Shown: in pieces, positions 49,101 through 62,689 of the stretch
Numbering within the stretch: the stretch's first letter is position 1
Layout: every line of letters begins with the position of its first letter
NCBI GenBank assembly: GCA_036583965.1
Contig: JAZBQD010000017.1
Coordinates: 23,098,385-23,162,384, forward strand
Length of the DNA stretch: 64,000 bases
Direction: 5' to 3'
Source of the DNA: Prunella strophiata
Taxonomy: Eukaryota > Chordata > Aves > Passeriformes > Prunellidae
Made by a program: the position numbers and the translations under genes
The notes under the pieces: generated by a model
Seen by the model: only the letters and a program-made list of their open reading frames with translations
Database searches by the model: none
Told to the model about the DNA's origin: nothing

Positions 49101-52100
49101 GAAAGGGAAGAAAACCCAATGCCTTTCTCAAGAGAAATTTTATCTGAGAAAAAAAGATAAGTGTCTGAGAAAAAAAGATAGTAAAACAGGCGCTCCTCTC
49201 TTTACCCTACAGTTGAACACAAGGCAAGTTGGAGGGAAAAAACTTCCCTTCCATGCTCCCCTAAGAGCACCAAGCACACATCTTCTTCCAAGTTTCAGCC
49301 CTTGTGGCCAACCTTTGCTATTAACCTCTCCCTCTCCAAAGTGTGTCTCTGAGGTCCTCCCTTGCCAGCTGTGTCTTTAGTACTCTGCTGTGCTAATTCA
49401 AGATATTTAGTCCTTAAAAGCTCCACCCAGATGTACAGAGAAAAAAGTGAAAACTAGTTTACCCCCAAACACCTCTTCATGAGGTTTCCACAGAAAGTTT
49501 TCTAATAATCTGAACTGGCATGCAGAAGATATGACTTTCTAATTGTGTGATGAGGTTTTTCCTAGCTTTGTGAGCCAAACCATTAAATCTACCTTGTTGC
49601 CTTCTTTTATGCTCTTTCCTTCTGTTAAAGCAAACAGATGGTTTTTACTTCACTGCAGAACAGTAAGGACAAGGCAGGGTAAGTTTAACAAATTAGTCAG
49701 AGTACAGATACAATTTTCCAGGGCCAGGGCAGGTGGTTTTGTCATCTGGAGGAGTGTATTATCTGCTGCTCCTATGTGCCTGGCAGGCACAGGGCCTCAC
49801 CCATCCTGGCTCTGACTTCTGCATTGCAACTGTCTGAAAACATACTTGCTATCTCTCCCTGAATCTGCAGACATTCTTCTTCTTCTTTATGGAAAAAAAA
49901 AATTCCACATTTAGAATAACAGGGGGTGTGAGATCTATTCTGTCTTCTATAATCAGTGTAAGTTTTACTTTACCTGCAGAACATCTTTGAAATTAGCAAA
50001 TCATGTCATGAGCTCCAGTGAAGTAGAGGCAATGATTATTTGTTGCAAAACAGGGACTCTTGTAGATGAAGAAGGATTAGAAATTAAACATAGTTTTCAT
50101 GAAGGCTCTTATAAAAATGGTTTTAAAAAGTTTATTAATAGGTGCTTAATAGATTGCCTTAGTGACTGGTAATCAATTTTTAAGGAGTTCACAAGGCAAT
50201 GAGTTTCCTGTAGCCTTTACTTATTTCAGAGTTACTTGAAGTCCTTCATGACACACATTAAACATGAAACATTTGAAAACTTGCATTAACTTATTAGAAA
50301 CCTTTTCCAACATAATTTCCATCTGAGTTGGAACTGAAGTTGCTCTGCAGTGTGATGCCCTTCCTGTCTGGTGGGTGGATATTTAGTCCTGTAGAATAGA
50401 TCCATGCTACTAGGATGACTTGTCTTTCCTGATATTCTAATCTTCTTCAGGATAAAACTTTAGGTTTCAGAAACTGAAGAGTGACTTTGATGGGGCTATG
50501 CTGATTAATAGGAATTGTGATCATAGTTCTGTAGCAGTTTTTCATTAAAAGTAAAGGGAGTTATTACCAAACCTGCTAATGATTTCCTATAGTTTTAATT
50601 TCAAGACATGTGACTGTGAGGAGAGATTTGGTATGAGGTAATTTTATTTTTTCTCTTCTTTAGGGTTGCTCTGGGAATAATTTTTCATCTTTGCATATGT
50701 TTGTACCACTGCAATGTGATAAAATTCCCACACCAGTTCTTTGCTCAGAAAATTTATTTCTTACTAACAGCCCTCTGTGACTAGCCAAAAATTCATCCCA
50801 GGACAGTTTCATGGAAAACAGTTGCCAGCTCAAAGAATTTTGATTCATTAACCAGACTGCTGATAGGAACTGGGCTGGGAATAGTCTTGAATGAGTTGTA
50901 TGAAGTAATCCTCAGACTTCCCCTATGATTTGAACAGTCTCTATGTGCATGCAGCCACTCATCTTCTGCCTGTGACTACAGGAGTGACCCCATACCTGCA
51001 ACAGGGACAAGCTGGGACTCCTTCCCCAAGTCACAGTTAACTGTTTTTCAGTCCCACTAAAATCAGTACAATTGGTGGTCCAAGATCAATGGGTCTCATA
51101 AATAGGAAGATATTTATATTACCATTTATGCATCTGTTTTAATTCCTGCTGCAGCATCTTTGTTAAAAGCATACAGCTACAGAAAAGGAATGCTCATGCA
51201 ATGCAAAAGGGAGAAATTCTAATACATACGAAAAAGAGAACAAAGTACTGTGAAAAAAGGGGGGGAAATGGCCAGGAAATGCAAATTTATCCTGTATCTT
51301 TCCAAAATCATGTTAACTACTCCCCAAAGTCCTGACTTTATTTTCTCCAGCAAGATTATTTCAAGTTGTGGAATCCGGAGAGCATCAGAAAGTATCTTGC
51401 CTGATTCATATCTTCACTGATCCAAAAGACAGTTTTATAATTGAATCAGTCCTTGGAGGAGTAAATGTCTATTTGTTCAAAAGCATTTTCAAGGGCTTAG
51501 CAACAGAATCTCACATGTGACACTCTACACCACCAAGTATGCAGTTATGAGTTTAGTGTGCCATTTCTCTGACAGCACAAACTTTCTCTTACTTTAACAT
51601 GCAAGGATAGGCAGAAAAGAGTCTCCCACATACTTCTTTCTGTAGGGTGGGCTCATTTGGAATAAAAACCAGTCTAATTTTGCAATGATCATTGCATGTG
51701 TAAAATGCCAAACCTTTTATTTCTTCCTGCTGGAACAAATCCTCAAAACATATCCTTTGACCCTAACTTAAGGGGTCTAAATTTTCTGCAAAAATCTTGG
51801 TGGTATCCAAGGGCTCTCTGTAAAGTTAGGACTTTATGGTGCTAGATGATGCAGAAGTATTCAGGAAATAGAATAATTTTGTCCTATATTTATGAAAACA
51901 TGCAAGAGATAGGGGAAACAAGAGGCCAGGGAGAGAGAGAGGAGAGAGTGAGGCAGCAATATAAGCATATTTTCAGACAGACAAGTACAGCTAATTTATT
52001 GAGAGCTGTCATTTGGAAGACCACCTTCTGGAGCTGTGTTTCTTCCCAGATTGTGTAAACACTTTTGCTCTTACAGCACCTGGACACAAAGAAAGGCTGA

Positions 52101-55100
52101 GATTGAATATTCTGAAGAATTGTGCTTGGGACAGCCAGAGCTACAGATGAAAGGTTTTTTCACAAGACTAAGAGTTGAGCTCAAACCAGAGAGATGTGTA
52201 CCTTAAATGAATATTCTGAAAGATAGAAAGATTGTGTTCATCTTCATGTTCTGCTCTTGCAGAGGTATAACCCAGAAATAGAAGAAGTTTTCTAATGGAA
52301 AGGAACCTGAAGGAGCTGTGGTCAAAGCAAGTACTCAACAGGCAGTAGAACTGACTGGCAGAACATCACTGAGTCAGGAAGCACTTGGAAGATGAGGAGC
52401 ATGGTCAAAGAAAAATGAAGAGATGGAGAGGTGAAAAGGGAAGAGCCCTGGTATGTGGTAACAGAGTTGAAGCAATCAACATTCCAGCTGGTGGAAAATG
52501 AGGAATTCTCCTTTGTTTTTAGGGAAGACAGTTTGCTTCTGCAGTGGTCAAACTAAGTTTTAGCAGCCTGGAGTTATTACAGGCAGTCAGATTTTTCCAG
52601 ACCACCTCTAGATTTTTATAGTAGAAAGGTCACTTAATAACACCTTTTCTTGCAAGAATCCATCCCACAAGAATTTCCATTAATCCCTTGGCCATCACAT
52701 TGCTGAAATATGTATTTTCCAGCTGCAGGAAGAGACTTGTCAATATGAGCAGCCCCAAGTACTGGGATAGTTTCTTACAGTGCATCTCACATGACTATGG
52801 TGCTTTGTGCAGTTTCTTCAGGAGCACATGTTTTGATTCACTTTAAGAAAATGTAGAAGACAGACTGGATGATTAATCTGCCTGTTCTGGATGCAGAGCT
52901 AAGGTATGCAATGTCAGTGGATTTCCATATTCCCGTTTCACTACAGAAAAATGACATCTGTGGATGAAGCAAAACTGTGCCAACACACAAAGTTTGATCT
53001 CTTTCTCCCAAGGCCCACAGTCTCCCTTGGGGGCTAGCATCAATACAGATGTTCTGTAAAGTGCTTTGAGGCCCTCTGGCATGCAAAGACTTCTTGGTGG
53101 AAGATGGTGACATTTTCTACTAGCTGCATCAATATTTCTTTTTTCCACTCAGGTGCCTCAGGACAGATACCTGCCTGTCTTTCCCTCTCTCAGGTCTGCT
53201 GGTAACTCAGATTTCAATTGGGTTCACAAGCATTTCCTGGTGTTTGGGTTGTGTCAGCATATGCGTTAAAAACTATTTCCATCCCATAATAGTTGATGAA
53301 TGATACTCTAAACAAACAAATTCTTTGTACTGATTTTGCTGTTTTTCTCATCTGTAGTGGCATTGTAACACCAATTAAAGAAACAAGGTAGTACCGAATC
53401 TTATGGAAAAAGACACCTCTGAAATCATGAGGAAGTTGTTTTAAACAGCTATTTTCCTGGGTGAAAACTCTGTGCACTGGATAGGAATATCCAAAGCAGT
53501 AGTTCTCAAACTACTTTGTAGTGACACCACTGCCTGGATTAGAGAGAAAACCCTCCATTTATGCAGGCTGTGCTTTCAGTTTCCATTTCCTCTTTATGGG
53601 TCCCACACTTCCTTTTTCCAAAAATTTCTCCCTTCCTGCTGTTAACACCTCTCCATACTGTGAACGTTGTCGTGACATCCCTTTCCTAGAGTCATCATTC
53701 CGCTAAGTTCTCTCCTTACCACAACAACTACAAGTGCTCATTTACAAAATAATAGGAAATGAAGTCAGCAATCCTGACATGTCTGTGCTAATGTATGATA
53801 GGTCATTTCTGGAAAGACCTCCAGCAGCCCATCCTTATTCAACTGCATTATTTCTGTTTACTCTGTCAGAGTTTGCTGTCTTGTACTTCAGAGTTTGCTG
53901 AACGCAAGTCATTACAGAGCAGCTATGGCCCCTCAGCCCTTCTGCTGCAGCTGGAGATGGGAGAGGCACATTCTGGGATTTGCAAGGGCTGGTGATGTAC
54001 TGGAACCAGCCTTCTAACTCCCCAAAATAATTCTTGGAGGCCAGATATTCTAGATGTTTTCTAAAGATGGCCCATCTTTATGCCTGAAACTGTGAGCCTT
54101 CTTCAGCTGATTAAGATCATCCTTTTGGCCAATAAAGCATACACCAAAAGTATCCTTCAGCCAGTCTCCTATGCATTCTCTAAGCTTTCCTCTCTCCACA
54201 CCACCCCATGATCTCTGTTTATAATAAACATCACAACACAGTGAGGATTTTCTCACGAGGGAGTGAGTCGCCCCTCGGCAGATGTACAAACTTTGGAAAT
54301 GCCTTCTGAGAACAGCCCACCATGTGGTCAAACTGAGGTGAAGAAGGAACTTACATGCCAAACACTGCAGCTGTATTTCTGGTCATCCTTCTTTTCAGTT
54401 TACTTTTGGATGACAACTTATTTGGTGAAAAATAAATACCTTAGAGAAAATCACTGTATACCAGTGCAAAATTTATTGTAGGTGGCTATCTGACTATGTA
54501 GCAGATAAAAACAGTGAATATCAAACTAAATGGTAAACAGTGTTATCCTAAGGTATTTTTTAGATTTCTATAAGAACAGTGGGTAAACAAACACTTTTGA
54601 AAAACTGAAAAATAAATGCATTTCTATAGTCAGGTTCTATGAACACAAGGTTTAAATGTCTACAATATAAAAAACTACAGCAGGTTGTTCCACTGACTCT
54701 AAAACCTACCTTTGATAATATCAGCAGTGCCTCTGTCTCTTGCCAAGGGTGCCACGGTGTTACCAGATCTCCAAACACATGGTTGCTTCCCCAAAGAGGA
54801 TAATGTACCAGGGAACAGGCACTAACCCCACAGGATGTTGATCACTACCTGATTTCAGAGTTCTATTTTTTTGACAACCACTCCTGACTGAAAATTCTCC
54901 AAAATATGTCTTCTATGAATGGCCCGCAATTTGTAGCGGCAGTTTTGTAGGAGATTGTGAAGTAGGGTGGAAATGTTTCTCTGAAACACATTTGCACTGT
55001 TGGTTTAAGATTCTCACTGGCTGTGACAAGGTTAGCACTAATTAATAAATAATAAAATAATATGGAAAGGTTTTCTTTGGAAATCTCAACCATTGCATTG

Positions 55101-58100
55101 GTATTATTTCAAATTACAAAACTTCATCTTCCCCTTTAAAAAACCCCAAAAATATTATGAGGATCATGTTTAGGACAGTAGGAAATCCAGGGTCCAGGAC
55201 AACACTCACCCAACTACTTTGAGTGACTAGCAGCCATGCTTGTGCCTTCCACAGCCTGATCTCTTGCTGTCACAAAAACAGCTCAGAGTCTTAATAGCAG
55301 TCCTTGGTACAGGGAAACTTTGCCCTTGTCCTGAACATTAGTATGGACTTTGGCCTTTGTTTTTATTTTCATGAGTTTTCAGAGATTATGTCAAAGACAG
55401 GTATAACTCTTACTTTAAAAAGTGTAGAAGGCAGTACCCAGGTTTTGATCTTGGTCTTACAAACATACACCTGGATTTGATTTTCTGATTGCAATAGGAT
55501 CATTTGACATTTCCAGAGAAACGAGACAAGACCATGACTGTTTGGGAGATAGTAACACCACTTCCTGTATTTCATCTCATGAGGTTCTGTAAACAACTTA
55601 AAAGATCTATTTTAGTGGGATTTTAAAACTGTGACAATTGATTTTTCCAGGGTATGCTATCTGCAAAACTGTGCAAACAAGATAATGATCTCATTGCAGA
55701 AGCAGTTCCCACCTGTGCACTGAACATTGCAGAAAATTTGATAGAGAATTAATAAAAAAGGAATACTATTTTTCCTCCTAAAAAGGGCCACTAGCCTGCC
55801 TGAAGGGCTTTTGTTTGACCTAATAGACAAATACGCTTATAAAGTGGACATGAATGGTTGATGTTGTGCATTCCAGTTAAACCCCTGCTGTGGTGCCTTC
55901 TCTTCTGCTTCTAGGGAGATGTCTGAGGGCTGAGTGGGTAGTGACATCCTGAGAATCCTGAACATCCTGAGCATTCCGAACATCCCATACAGATGCTTGG
56001 TGCTGGGAAATATGGGAAGCTCTGTGCTGGCTTCAGCCCCTGGAGCTATTGCCTAAACTCCTGCTTGCTTCCACGGCAGGGCTATTCCCACCCAAAAGTC
56101 CCTGAAGTCAGCAAGACTTTCATTGCACCACCTTTAGTGTCCTGGGAGAAGACAGCAGACCTCTGAACTCAATGATCTTGCAAAACAACTTAAATGAGAA
56201 GGTTTTTATGTGCCATGAGACCATTAGAATTTCATACTTTCAGTTATGCTAGAAGGAAATCCCTTCCAATAGCACCAACCTTGTCTGTCTTGGAGGCCTC
56301 ATTCAGTTATGTTTGCACTAGTAGGGGAAAATCCTTTCTGCCCTTTGGTCTGTCTCTACAGAGAGACATAAGCACTCTGTCCTAAGGCTTATTTTGAGCG
56401 ACTGTACTACCTACCTTCTGAAATTAATTGTTACAACAAAATTCAGCAAGAGACTGTCAAGGTTGATTGTTTCAGTGAAACATAGCTTTGGTCATGGCCT
56501 TGGCTCTGGTGTGGGAAGCAAGGAACGTATTTCCAGCCATCACAAAGGAAAGGAAAGAAATAAGTCCAACTGAACTAAACACAACAGGAAGCTGGGGCTG
56601 GCAGCTGGATGGCTTGGCCTCCATCTGGCAAAGACTGCAGTGAAAATCAGTCCCAGTGAGCTTGCAGCTGGCACACAGAGGGTCAGTCAGACATGGTCAC
56701 CACAGCCCTTTTTTTCTCATTTTGTCTTAGGATTTATGAACGAAAATTCTTGGTTGCCCCTGAGGAATCGCCATGCCTGAAAGGACCATAACCCCAGGGG
56801 AGAAAACCAGGAAAAATCAGGTCATGTTTTTTCACAAAGTGTTGTGGATTCATGCTCCCATCCGGCCGCCATCTCACTCGCTACTGAGTTTGATGCTGTA
56901 GGCTCCAGCCAAGATCCTCCATAATGGATCTCTTGTTAACTACCTCAGCTCTAACAGATGCTGCTCTGTGTTTTACTCATATTTTGGAGCTGAATGTCTC
57001 TGCTCCCTGTTTTTCAAGCAAAGCCCATTCTTTATTTCTCTCCTTCCAAGCACCACAAGTTGCCCTTCAACACCACTCCACAGGCCTACATGGTCCCACT
57101 GATTTTCCATAACCCTCCACAGCAGCTGTAAGTGGTTTGTTTAAATGATAAACCTGCTGACTAACTCAACCCTTCCAGGTTTTCAGGAAACACAGTGATT
57201 TCCTGATGGACTCTACTTCAGCCTCCTACTTTTCAGCAAGTCCTTTGATGGCTTCCTCATTTCCAGGCCTGCAGAAAATCAAGCTTAGCAGCCCATTATT
57301 TTCCTGTCTGTGGTTCAGCAAAGCTTAATCACTAGGAATTTTTTACCTTTACATTTAATCCATTAATTTTGTGGTTTTTTCTACAATTTTCCTTTTAGTT
57401 TATAATCCCTGAACATGTATTTTGGTTTCTTCCTTCACTACTACTTCTTGTTGTCCAACTGCGTTCTTATGTAATTCTCTCTTTCTTGTCCAAACTCTCC
57501 TCCAAGAATGAGGTAAAAAGATTACCAACCAGCTCACGCCCGAGTTGACAGTGAGTCAGCTGGGTGACAGAGCTGTTTAACAGAGTGACTCGAGTCCTGA
57601 TGTAGAAATGGCCTCATCTGCTGTTGGAAATGTTTTCCCGTGAGCACATTCATTTATTGCTCTAGGTTCTGCAAAAACAAATGACAAAGAGGTATTTCCC
57701 GTACTGTAGAACTCATGGTGGAAAGGGAGCAGAGTGCATAAACCTAATACCCCTTACTGAAATGGAAAACTTAAATACTGAGGGCTAATTGCCTAGTTGT
57801 ATATAACATGCGGCAGAGCCAGGCGTAATTTCTGTGTTCGGATTCTTGGCACAATATTTTATCCATCTGGCTGTATTTCCTCTTTCTTTTGATTATTTCT
57901 TGCATTTGTTGACTTTGTCCTGGGTCTCTGGATTAGAGGCAGACCAGAAGGGTAGGCACAGGGTGGCACAGTGTCTGGACTGCTGCATTGTAAAATGTGG
58001 TGGCCTTGTGCTTCGGCACTGAGCCCCAGGAGAGAGGCAAGCACTGGGACTAGAGCCACAGCCCTGCTCAGCACAGGGCTCCACTGCTGACTGTGGGGGC

Positions 58101-58986
58101 AAATCCAGCTGTGAATGAGCTGGGCATGATTAGGGAAGAAGGAGGAGGGGGAGGAGGCAGAAGCCCACCCAGACTGGTGGTGGGATTGCAAAGGCTCAGG
58201 AGCTTTATTGATGGACAATTCTTTGATGAATGGCTGGATCTGCTTTGTTTTTCACTGTATGCTTGACTTGCAGACAGTGTTAACTAATGAAATTATGGGG
58301 TTTCTTACTAAAATCACATGTATGTCACTGCTAGTTCATAGCAAACAACATGGCTTCATTGTAAATTTATATGCAGTGTAATTTTTTTTTTTTCACTCTT
58401 AATGGAAAACACACTGTTTTGTTTGGACCATCTCCAGGTGTTTCAGTTATGGAGTTACTCACTGAAGGTGAAGCATGTGGGAGGTTGCTTTAAGCAGCAT
58501 TACTAGTAAAGCCACTTACGCTGAATATTGGCTGCTCTTTTACTTTATTTGGATGAAGAGCAATATTTTCAAAAGTGTCTGAGCTACTTAGGAGTCCATG
58601 GCTTACACCAGAAAAATTTCACTGGCACATGTTGGACTGGATGTGATGTTTTTCCTTCAATGCTTATACCTTCAGATAGAAATACAAGACACTGGAACAA
58701 AGGTGCCTTTTACTAGTGAAGTTTCTTTTAGTTCCTGAGCCAGATTAACCTGAACTGGCACAAGCAATAGGAGACTAACATGGATACCTTGACACAAGCT
58801 GAGTTGTGTCTCTTCTATCAAACCCAGTAAAATGAATGCAGCCACCTTTGTGCATATTTAAGGCACTTATGAAGAAAACTGGTTTTGAATTTTTAAGAGC
58901 CATATTACTCTAATAAAACTTGATGCTTTTTCAGCTATGCAAATGCTTTTTGAAAATGCTAGCCCTGCAAGTAAAAGAACAGAACA

Positions 58987-59015
58987 CAGTGGTATAAATT
59001 CCTTTTATACCACTG
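58987..59015. repeat. Perfect 12-bp inverted repeat, 5-nt loop
   Basis: CAGTGGTATAAA at 58987-58998 pairs exactly with TTTATACCACTG at 59004-59015. The outer bases GAACA and TTC extend the stem imperfectly. The stem is too short for a typical microRNA precursor. Confidence 0.92.
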
Positions 59016-59399
59016 TTCATTAGAACATGAGGAGAAAAAGCAAGAACTTGACTTTTGCAGAGATGGCTTAGGTGTTTTTTCTTTCACCACAGTCTGGTGC
59101 TCACTAATTAATAAAATGTCTACCTTGGCTGTTACTGTGCTGCAAGAAACTTTTAAAATGCTGCTCAAATGCTAGACAGAAAAAAAAATCCCACACTCTG
59201 CTTCTATGTGCAGGGTACATGCATCCTGCTGGCAGTACCTGCTGTGGGATGGATTCTGCTGCTGCAGTGCAGCCTTTGGGCCAGGCAATGCAAACCAGAG
59301 TTGTCCTGTTCAGTACACACTGGAGAGGCAGAAGGACCAGCAGCCTGCCATTGTTAAAACACCCCTGGAAGAAGCCTCTCATATTTTCAAAGTCATATA

Positions 59400-60060
59400 T
59401 GTTATTGTGTTGGAGCTTGCCCTGGAGAGGACAGGCCAGATATTGGCCACACAGCCACACCACAGACAAGCAACAGTGTGCCCCAAGAAATAAGGAGCCA
59501 CAACTGATGACATCCAGGCAGCTTATGGTGAGGAGCAAAGGACTCACAAAGGACTCTGGGAATAGTTGGGGGTGGCCATGCAGATCAACAGCCCATGACT
59601 GGCCAGAAGGCTTCTAGAACATTCTGTGAGAGACTATATAGATATAGATATATATATATAGATTAGATATATATAGATATAGATGATAGATATAGATATA
59701 GATATAGATATAGATGATATAGATAGATATAGATAGACGTAGATGATATAGATATAGATATGTGCCAGCCCCACTTCAGGGTCTTCTGAAGCAGCCTTTT
59801 TATGTTTTGTTTTGCACCCTCGTTTGTGCCCTTTTATTTATTTAATAAATATCTTCAGTTTTGGCATTTCAGTTGTACCCATCCCTTCCTTGTTTCCTGT
59901 GCCATGTGACCACACCATTGTCAAGCTCCCAGAACCAGAGAGTTTCCCCACATGCCCTGCAGATCCCCCAGGGTGTTGTTGCCAGCCCATCTCCAGCCAT
60001 TCCACTGCCAGCAGGGTCAGAGATCACTGGTGGTCGGACGTGTGCCACAACATTATTTGA
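59400..60060 (+). other. Possible LTR-like unit around a microsatellite (uncertain)
   Basis: Within 660 bp there is a TATA-like ACTATATAG (about 59632), the microsatellite, then AATAAA with T-rich and CCTTCCTTG-type sequence downstream (about 59840-59890). The unit ends near GTGTGCCACAACA. That promoter-then-polyadenylation order is seen in LTRs. I cannot identify a family, a primer-binding site or a second copy, so this stays tentative. Confidence 0.25.
59634..59760. repeat. (TAGATA)n / (TA)n imperfect microsatellite
   Basis: About 127 bp consists almost entirely of TAGATA, GATATA and TA units with interruptions such as TAGATGATA and a single TAGACGTAG. Confidence 0.95.
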
Positions 60061-62213
60061 CCTGTCCATTTTGGCTGAGTTACAGCCAGAGCACCATTTA
60101 AGGACAGTGCAGAGGATCCCATCCTGAGTTCACTGTGGAGCACTCTGATACCTCCTCCTTCTCAAGCATCATCCTGACAAAATTTATATCCTTGCTCTCT
60201 GGGCCAGGTCTTGAATCCTTACAATCAATTTATGGGTTCATTATAACCATATATTCCTTCAATCCCAATTTAGTGGTGTTCTGCTGTATCTCCACAGAGA
60301 TTTCACCTCTTTGTAAAGTGCTCGAGGCAGACAAGAGGGTAGTCCATCTTGTCTTGATTTTGTGTAACTACTGCCAAACACCTTTTGTTATGTCCCTCTT
60401 GAAACATGGCCCTGTGGCTCGCTTGTGGCTGCCTCTCCTGGCTGGGCTGCTCTGGCACAGCTGCCTACCTGGGCTGACTTCACACCTCAAAGAGACAAGT
60501 GACCCCCCCCTCCTCAGCCTGTTTGGTCCCTGCTCCCCTCTACACCATGCGGCCATGGCAGGAGGGTGAACAAAACCTCCCTGACTGTTCTCCCTTCCCT
60601 GAGCTCACAGGGTGCAGGTCAGGTTCAGAAGCTGGCAGCAGTTTTCAAGCACAGTAATCTTCCTACAGCAGCTAGGTTAGACACAGTTTGTTTAAAAAAA
60701 AAAAGAAGTTGTCATCCATGGATTGCTATTACAAAAAGAAAAAAGTAGTCTCCCTTTAGTCTTGCTCTTTATGCTTTCCCAGGATTTTGAAACTCTTACT
60801 TAGAATCAGGGTATGTTCTTGCCTACAAAAAAAAAAATAAGTAATGTTGCCCACTGTTTTCCAGTTTTCTGCACAGAAGTAAAAAATAGAAATAAAAAAA
60901 TACACCCTTCAAGTTTTTCCTGAAAGTTTTCCAATCCTGCAAGTTTTCATGGAGTTTGGCTAAACAAAATCATTGCCTGTGTCACGATTGTGTTTTATGT
61001 GTGCCCTTAGAATAAGTCATTAAACACGTCTGGTGTTCTCAGACCAAAAGAGACATCAAAATACAGACTGTGTCCAGCTGTCAAGTTAAGAGGTCTGACA
61101 GTCAAGGTCTCACAGTCCCCACTCTCCTGTGCACTCTCTGGTAGATGAGGTATGGGTGCCCTGTGCTCTTAAGCATGTGGACTAAAAAAAAGGTTTTCCA
61201 CTTTATAGAAAAGATGCAGGCTTTTTCAGGAGCACAAATAGGAGTCTGCATAGGTCTGAACAGAAGGAAAAAGGACAGATGATCCAAAGACAAAACAACA
61301 GCTCACCTCTAAGCGTGTTCATGCAAAGATGTAGGAATGTTGTTTTAAAAATAAAAGAAAGGTCGATCACCTTTTTCAAACCGTTAACCCAGTCCAGCTC
61401 AAGAACTGTTTTCCTGATCAGTCTCTTTAAGAAACACCACATGGGCAGCCAGCTTGCCTGAAGAACATTGCATTAGCTGTAGAGACATATATATGATACT
61501 GACATTTTCCCTGACACAAGAATTTCTAAACAAAGTAATTGTCACTTGTTAGCATATATTTGTGGCTCAAAATCAGACCTCACTGTGATCAGACAGGAGA
61601 GGGGTCTGGAAGGCAGTAGCAGCTGGACTAGCTCAAATCAGGCACATTTTTGAGTAACTCCCTTGAACTAAGGAGTGTTTACATATTTTGAAAAGCAGGA
61701 TTGCAAAGAGACACTTGAGGACAAGAAGAATGTACAAACTTAAAAATCTGTGGCAGAATAAGCAGCAAAATATCCAGATATCGTGAACCCTGGAAAAACA
61801 GAAATAGAGAAACCCCAACCAATATCAGTGATCCTTGAAGCATCCTTTGAGTGGTAAAACACCATTAATATAAAAATAGTTTAATTTTGTGCTCAGTGTG
61901 GGTGGTAAATGGGAAGGCTTCTCCTTGTTTCAGTTGGCCTTTTGATCTCTTAATAAATTAGATACACCTAAAACAACAAAGTTTTTCATCAGAAAGAAAA
62001 AAAAAAAAGAGTAATGCCATGGAAGGGGCATTACTCTTTCCTTTTGAACAAAAGCCACAACCAAGAATTCTTTCCTGAACTTGCCAGAAAGTCTTTGAAA
62101 GGGTCATAAACCAAATTCTGCACAGAAAGTAGGGGAGTATCTTCTGCATTGTCTCTTCCTTCTCAATTTTTTACTTCCTTTTTCTCTATATATTGCATTT
62201 ATTTATTTCCCAT
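60061..62213. other. Non-coding stretch
   Basis: AT-rich with short A runs near 60690 and 60827. A perfect hairpin lies at 62006-62039. No gene is recognised. Confidence 0.7.
62006..62039. repeat. Perfect 13-bp inverted repeat, 8-nt loop
   Basis: AAAGAGTAATGCC at 62006-62018 pairs with GGCATTACTCTTT at 62027-62039. It directly follows an A-rich run. Confidence 0.92.
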
Positions 62214-62600
62214 TGAATCATAGAATGGTTTTGATTATAAAAGATCTTTAAGACCATTGACTATAACCATTAACCTATCACTTGCAGGCTCAGCAGCAAT
62301 CCATGCTCCTAAGTGCCACATCTACACATCTTTTAAATATCTCCAGGGATAGTGACACCCTTCAGACATCATAGATAAAGATACTAAACCAAACTGGCTC
62401 CAAAACTGGGCCCTGGGGAACACCACTTGTGACTGGCTGCCTACTGACCTTAACTCCATTTCCACCTTGTCCTCCAGGGAATTACAAACTGCATCTGTGG
62501 TGTAAAACACCTGGCTGTCATCTTGAAGCTTGCCACAAAGATGGTTTAGGCTTTCTGGAGGAGGCACAGAGAAAGACAACACAAATGAGGAACTGGAAGG
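62214..62600 (-). mobile_element. CR1 LINE 3' region, minus strand, decayed
   Basis: Read on the + strand it starts GAATCATAGAATGGTTTTGA with AAAAGATCTTTAAGACCATT. It continues with CTCCAGGGATAGTGACACC and then CTGGGCCCTGGGGAACACCA followed by CTTGTGACTGGCTGCC. These blocks and their order are the reverse complement of a CR1 3' portion. Several indels disrupt it. The element's 5' (right-hand) limit is uncertain. Confidence 0.8.
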
Positions 62601-62671
62601 ACTCTGAGCAGTGGACAAGAATGTTCAGCAAGAGGTTGGGCATGCAAGGACTAAAGAAGGGAGTAGCAGAT

Positions 62672-62689
62672 CTAACCCTAACCCTAACC
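62672..62689. repeat. Short telomere-like motif, three CTAACC units
   Basis: Three consecutive units of the vertebrate telomeric hexamer (CCCTAA register) lie next to the CR1 fragment. At 18 bp it may be chance or a tiny interstitial telomeric insertion. Confidence 0.85.

Larger units (their letters stand above)
42609..59399. other. Long non-coding stretch, no gene recognised
   Basis: About 16.8 kb with no exon of a known gene on either strand. It contains a perfect hairpin at 43981-44007, a poly-A tract at 46082-46109 and another perfect hairpin at 58987-59015. At 57540-57600 there is a small cluster of TGAGTCA (57552), an overlapping CAGCTG E-box and TGACTCG, which could be an AP-1-type site cluster, but this is weak. 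The long size without coding sequence fits an intergenic interval beyond MUSK. Confidence 0.65.

Noticed and set aside
53495..53530. Sequence resembling the terminal repeat of a hAT/MER5-type DNA transposon (AGTAGTTCTCAAACTA)
   Set aside because: The match is limited to about 16 bases, no second terminus or 8-bp duplication was found, and the following sequence does not resemble the family.
55950..55990. Degenerate CCTGAxCATCC repeats
   Set aside because: Only three or four imperfect units, too short to be a meaningful tandem repeat.
57540..57600. Cluster of AP-1-like sites and an E-box as an enhancer
   Set aside because: Individual motifs are common by chance; without conservation or chromatin data it is only noted in the region entry.
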